Source of the DNA: Cycas panzhihuaensis
Taxonomy: Eukaryota; Cycadophyta
Length of the DNA stretch: 64,000 bases
Reading direction: 5' to 3'
NCBI GenBank assembly: GCA_023213395.1
Contig: CM041465.1
Coordinates: forward strand, 185,697,741-185,761,740
The translations under genes were made by a program, and so were the position numbers. Shown piece after piece: positions 59,357-64,000 of the stretch. The first letter of the stretch is position 1; the number at the start of each line of letters is the position of its first letter. Under the pieces are notes generated by a model. The model saw nothing but the letters and a program-made list of their open reading frames with translations, made no database searches and was not told where the DNA came from.

Positions 59357-59789
59357 ATGTGGTATCGCGTCAAAATGCCCGCAGGTGATTTTGAGAGGTC
59401 GTAAATAGGGCACATGGAGGTGTTTTGACATTGAATCTGAAGTTGCTTTAGAAGACAAAAATGATCCACTTGGCATGGTGACCCTACACGTCAAATTTTA
59501 TTAAAATCTGAGAAGGTCAAAATTTTCATAAAATTTTAGGCTTTCAATGCTTCTGGGGTTGTTTTGGCAACCAAAAGGCTTCAAAAATCTATCTTTTTCA
59601 TCTCTAAAATTTTACACACATAGATAAAGCAACAACATACAAAATAATTTAATTTTAAGCTCTCTAACATAGAAGAAAGTTCTCAAATAAGCTCTCGACT
59701 TCATATGAATTATGAGTGAGAGGCATTAATGGCTCTGTACAAGCCTAGTGGGGAAATGTGGCCAACAATAGCTAACATAACACTTATCA
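59357..59789. other. Spacer between B and E with leader-like sequence
   Basis: 59367-59430 repeats the block at 51484-51545. 59695-59760 (GAGAGGCATTAATGGCTCTGTACAAGCCTAGTGGGGAAATGTGG) resembles the leader next to B's primer site (GTGATGGCTCTATTGCAAGTGCAAGTGGGGAATATG), so it is probably leader of another minus-strand relative. No gene. Confidence 0.45.
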
Positions 59790-62123
59790 ACAATATGTTA
59801 GATAGCATCAAGGCCAAGTACCACATTTTAATGCAAGACAACTAGGCCAAACTAGTACTTTAAGAACTAGAAATTAGATTATCATGTGCGAAAGGTATAA
59901 TAGGAAATGATACCTTACAAAGGATTATCGTATACCTGCATATAAGTTGTCTGAGTTTCAATAAAAATACAAGGCTCACAATGTTAATGAAACATATAAA
60001 GAATAGTTTGGTGGTGCAGGTTTTGCTTAAGCACACATTTAAAGACTTGAGAGAAGAATGATTGATCAAACTAAGAGGTATTTTGAAGCTCATTGTTGTT
60101 ATGCCACTTATGATCTTGAATCACCAATGTAAATTACTATTGGAGTTGTAAATATCATAACTTCAAACACCTCCTTATGGATCATGGATATAGAAGCGAT
60201 ACAACATATGACCTATAATCAAGATCTATATCAAACGTTTGATTCCAATATATATGGTGTCATTCACATGGCTGATAAATCCCAACAACCGGTCGAAGGC
60301 ATTGGAAACATACGCCTGAAACTCCTAGACATGAGAGACTTTATATTACTTGATGTCATGTACACTGTTAATCCAAAACAAAACCTACTCTACTTATCTA
60401 CTCTTATCTCCCATGGATTCAATCTTAGTGTTACCACAAATGACTAAACTCTCTAGGTCATTTACCCTCCAACAAATCGAGTGGTCTTGACTAGAAAGCT
60501 TACTAGCAAATTATTTAAGTTGAATGAATCTCCATCTTCTAAAGCCAATTGTGCTTAAAGCCCTTGTGCTAATGAAGACTTCTGTTTTAATACCACTTTG
60601 ACACACCCTAAGTTATCCTTAGAGGCTCTTGGGCATGCTTGCATGGACCATATTCACATCAATCAGCTTAGAGATCTTTGTCATACCCTTCTAAGTCTAC
60701 CCAAGTTCTCCTCCAAGCCCTTTAAATGTAAAGCATGTATCATAGCTGAATCTCATAGATAACCCTTTACTGATAGTCAGTGGAAATCAAGTTATCCTCT
60801 TTAATTAGTACACTCTAATCTATGTGGACCAATGCCCATTCCATCATTGAAGCAAAAATTATATTACATATCCTTCATTAATGATTTTACTAAGAAAATG
60901 TGGGTGGCTTTTCTGACCAAGAAAGATGAGTCATTTGGTGTCTTTAAAACTTTTAAAGCTCGTACTGAAAAGGAGTTAAGTTATTAGATTAAGTATCTCT
61001 GAATAGATAATGGTGTAGAATATACCTCTATTGAGTTTGAAACCTATCTACAAGACAACGACATCAAGCATCATACTGTAATAGCAGGCACCCCCCAATA
61101 GAATAGAGTTACCGAGTGCATGAACAAGTCTATTATGAATATGGCTCGAGCTATGTTGGTTTATAAAAATGTACCTGCTTACTTATAGGTGGAAGTAATT
61201 TAGATAGTTATTTATTGCATGAATGTTATTAGCTCATCTAAAAGAGAAATTTCTGTTAATGAAGAGTGGATTGGATAGGCCCCCACTGCCTACTACTTCA
61301 AAATATTTGGTTCAACATGTTATGCCCATATACTGGATGGAGATAGAAACAAACTCTAGCCTAGGGTACTTAAAGGTATCTTTGTTGGATACCCTATGGA
61401 CAAGAAATGATACAAGGTATTTATACCTTCACAGTGGAAGATTATCGTCACTAGAGACGTGGTGTTTACTGAAATGGAAGATCAATTATTACCAATTAGA
61501 CTCCAAAACATCGAACTGTTGTTATTATGATGCTACTCAATATGATGTACATATTTCAAAATTTGTGAGGGGAGACACTCAAGAGTTACTCAAACTATTG
61601 GAATCTGACAATAGAGCCACGAAGGATAGTAGCTGTGACTTTCAACTAATGAGTGCACATCATGCATTACCATTTAAGAATAATAGAGTTGATAAAGGCA
61701 AAGTAGTGGCAGATGGACCATACTCCTTAGATGCATCAATATCCTCCTCAACAAATATGCAAAGTAATCCTTTTCAAGATCTAAATGAAGACCATATAGT
61801 TGGAGAAATGAAGACATCATTCCCAACTCAAGGTTCTCATGAAGCCTGCTAGATAAATAAGGATATACAACCTCATGAGGTGGGAAAATTTGACACTCGA
61901 AGTGCCTATAGATCCAAGATGTAGAAATCACTTTTCATTGAGTTAAAACCAACATAACTCCATCTTGCTCTTAATAAAGAGCCCTTCTCATACCAAGGAG
62001 CTATAAAACACATAGCTTGGAGGAATGCCATGAATGAAGAGTATCAATCTCTTATAAAAAATGGTATATGGGAGGTCATCAACTTACCACTTAGAAGAAA
62101 GATAATTTGAAACAAATGGGTGT

Positions 62124-62132
62124 ATACACATA

Positions 62133-62172
<40 letters not shown>
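62124..62172. repeat. (CA)n microsatellite inside RT of element E
   Basis: About 48 bases of ACACAT/CA repeats. In A, D and B the same place encodes the W-V-F/Y-K-N-K-Y segment of RT. Confidence 0.9.
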
Positions 62173-62173
<1 letters not shown>

Positions 62174-63576
62174 GATGGTACTCTTGAAAAATATAAGGCG
62201 AGATTAGTAGCAAAGGGATTCACATAAAGGGAAGGTATTGACTACACTAAAGTATTTATACCTATAATCAAATGGCCCATAATCAAAACTCTTATGGCCT
62301 TGGTAGCTCAACAGGGTTGGAAGATTTACTGGCTTGATGTAAAAACTGCATTTCTCAATGGTGATCTTGAAGAAGAAATCTACATGGCTCAGGTTGAAGG
62401 ATTTAAGATTATTGGTCTAGAGCATAAGGTGTGTAAGTTCAAAAAGTCCTTGTACATCCTTAAACAAGTCCCTCGTGCTTGGTTCACCAAGTTGTCAGAA
62501 AGAATGAGGCAACTTGGATATGAAGTTTGTGACTACTAGGATATTGATGTAACATTATTCATTAAACATAAAAAAGATAAAGTCACTTATCTCTTAGTCT
62601 TTATGAACAATATGCTTATAATGGGGAATAATGAATAGGTAATTATCTAGCTAAAGAAGGACTTAGCTAAAACGTTTAAACTATCTAACCTTAAATTGAT
62701 GAAATACTACTTGGGAATTGAAGTCACTCAAAAATATGGCAAAGTTTTTCTTTCTCAAGAAAAGTACATCAACAATCTTCTAACAAAGTTTTAGTTGGAA
62801 GATGCTCGAACTATAACTACTCTAATGGAACCCAATATCAAACTGACAACTGATGATGATGATTGAGAGGTAGACACAACACTTCACCCAAACAAGTCCT
62901 ACTAGCCTTCATGTAGATAATCAATTAGCAATCCACATGGTAAAAAATCTTGTATTTCACAATCGTACTAAACATATAAATATAAAAGTAAAAAAAAATC
63001 AAGAATTAGTTCATGATGGCATAATTCAATTAGTGTACTATCCCACAACAGATCAAGTAGCTGATATTATCACCAAACCACTACAAAAGGTGAAGTTTGA
63101 ATAATTTTATAAGTAGATCGGCCTTCAGGCCTCTATCTCTAACTGATTGGAGGAGATGACAATAAGATCTTTATTCTCTATTTTATTTTTGCAAATACCT
63201 TGTGGGCATGAAAGAATAAGAGTAAGTCTCTACTCTATCCTATTTGTGAAAACCCCTTGTGGGCATGAAAGGATAAGGGTTATACTATTCTTAGAAAATT
63301 AGAACCTATAAAAATCCAAAAGGGCATAGGGGATGACCAAACGATATATAGAGACTCAACAGATTAAGCTACACATTTAAGTTGTTTGGCAATCAGGCTA
63401 CATCAGGAGCCACCTTAGTAATTTTGATTTAAGGGGCTATAGATCTTAGAAAGGTCATGGGTTTTTATTCCCTATGAGTGTTTTCCCATAAAAGTATCAA
63501 TGTAATAATAAGGCTTAAATGAAGACCTTATAGAATAGATTTTAACATAATGACCTTTTACTATTAAGGGGGAGAT

Positions 63577-63882
63577 TGATAGATGTTAATGCATCAAGGT
63601 CATTAGATTAATTATTTGAAGGCAACTTTAGGTAAGCTAAGTCATATAGCTAAATGTAATTTCATTTACATTTAAGTGTAATTTCAAGATCATGTCATTA
63701 AGCAGGAAACTCCTTTGAAAACCCTAATACAGATCCTCTATTATATAAGGTTAAATGTGAAAGGGAGAGTAATAATTCTCACCTCCCATTTTTGCTCTCA
63801 ATATTTTTCTCTTCATTTTTCTCTTATTATGTGCCATTGCTTTAATGTAGTGCAGTGTGATAACTAGATCCTTCATCCAACA
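63577..63882 (+). repeat. Element E 3' LTR (306 bp)
   Basis: Begins TGATAGATGTTAATG after AAGGGGGAGAT and ends CTTCATCCAACA; homologous to the D LTR. No 5' LTR is seen. Confidence 0.88.
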
Positions 63883-64000
63883 TAACAAGCTACGGTTAGT
63901 TCCTTAGTAGGGGTATATCATGTAGATGTGCTTTACCTATTAGAACCTATCTATAAAAACTTATACTACTAAGTGATTCTAGTAGATGTAAGGATATTAG
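63883..64000. other. Window end, nothing recognised
   Basis: Short AT-rich sequence to the window end with no recognised feature. Confidence 0.5.

Larger units (their letters stand above)
59790..63882 (+). mobile_element. Decayed copia element E, 5'-truncated
   Basis: Relative of D, beginning in gag (the TCAAGGCCAAGTACCACATTTTAATGCAAGACAACTAGGCCAAAC segment, which also occurs in D at 34719). Blocks: DLYQTFDSNIYGVIHMADKSQQPVEGIGNIRLKLLDMRDFILLDVMY (60220-60365) after a protease site D-I-E-A; integrase pieces around 60620-61490 (YTSIEFETYLQD, NKSIMNMARAMLVYKNVPAYL); 61570-61850 linker; RT at 62150-62790 with [24 protein letters not shown] and LYILKQVPRAWFTKLSERMRQLGYEVCDY, and MNNMLIMGN where [10 protein letters not shown] is expected. 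Most of RNase H is deleted after about 62880. Polypurine tract and 3' LTR end it. A (CA)n repeat interrupts RT. Confidence 0.85.

Overview
The window is plant nuclear DNA, from a seed plant with a transposon-dense genome. The evidence is two small spliced genes of the plant-only LEA_3 (LEA5/SAG21/Di21-like) family, TGGTATCAGAGC-type primer sites of plant Ty1/copia elements, a Ty3/gypsy element of Tat/Ogre type, and long AT-rich intergenic DNA. Ancient decayed copies sit beside young ones, which fits a conifer or other gymnosperm, but I cannot name the species. I see no rRNA, CRISPR, bacterial or viral gene.

Layout, left to right. 345-754 and 10550-11165 are two halves of one old copia reverse transcriptase/RNase H. 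They were split by a 9.8-kb non-autonomous gypsy element (755-10544) with 2.5-kb LTRs, gag and protease only, and three tandem hairpins near its 3' end. LEA gene 1 is at 12414-12873. A 5'-truncated LINE with target-site duplication (16293-16938) and a 5'-truncated minus-strand copia (about 18684-21240) follow. Element A (22345-29842) is a complete, young copia with 297-bp LTRs. It is followed by copia F (about 29900-34500, different family) and copia D (about 34500-39161, a decayed relative of A). A 2.5-kb repeat occurs twice in direct orientation (39857-42330 and 48283-50786), on either side of LEA gene 2 (44539-45036). Element B (59356 down to 51775, minus strand) is a complete second copy of A's family. 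E (about 59790-63882) is a decayed relative of D.

The only host genes I can support are the two LEA genes. They are intact paralogues on the same strand, each with one intron at the same codon, 32 kb apart, sharing promoter (ABRE/G-box) and 3'-flank sequence. They look like a local duplication later pushed apart by transposons. Both encode short proteins with an arginine-rich, probably organelle-targeting N-terminus and the W-x-P-x-P-x-T-G core, expected to protect cells during drought, desiccation or seed maturation.

The points most worth a second look are the three tandem hairpins with compensatory base changes in the gypsy element (7117-7344), the repeated CHG/CG-context discrepancies between copies of the same element (possibly consensus errors in methylated DNA), and the 2.5-kb repeats beginning with an exon-like block. 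I did not find a clearly new multi-gene system.
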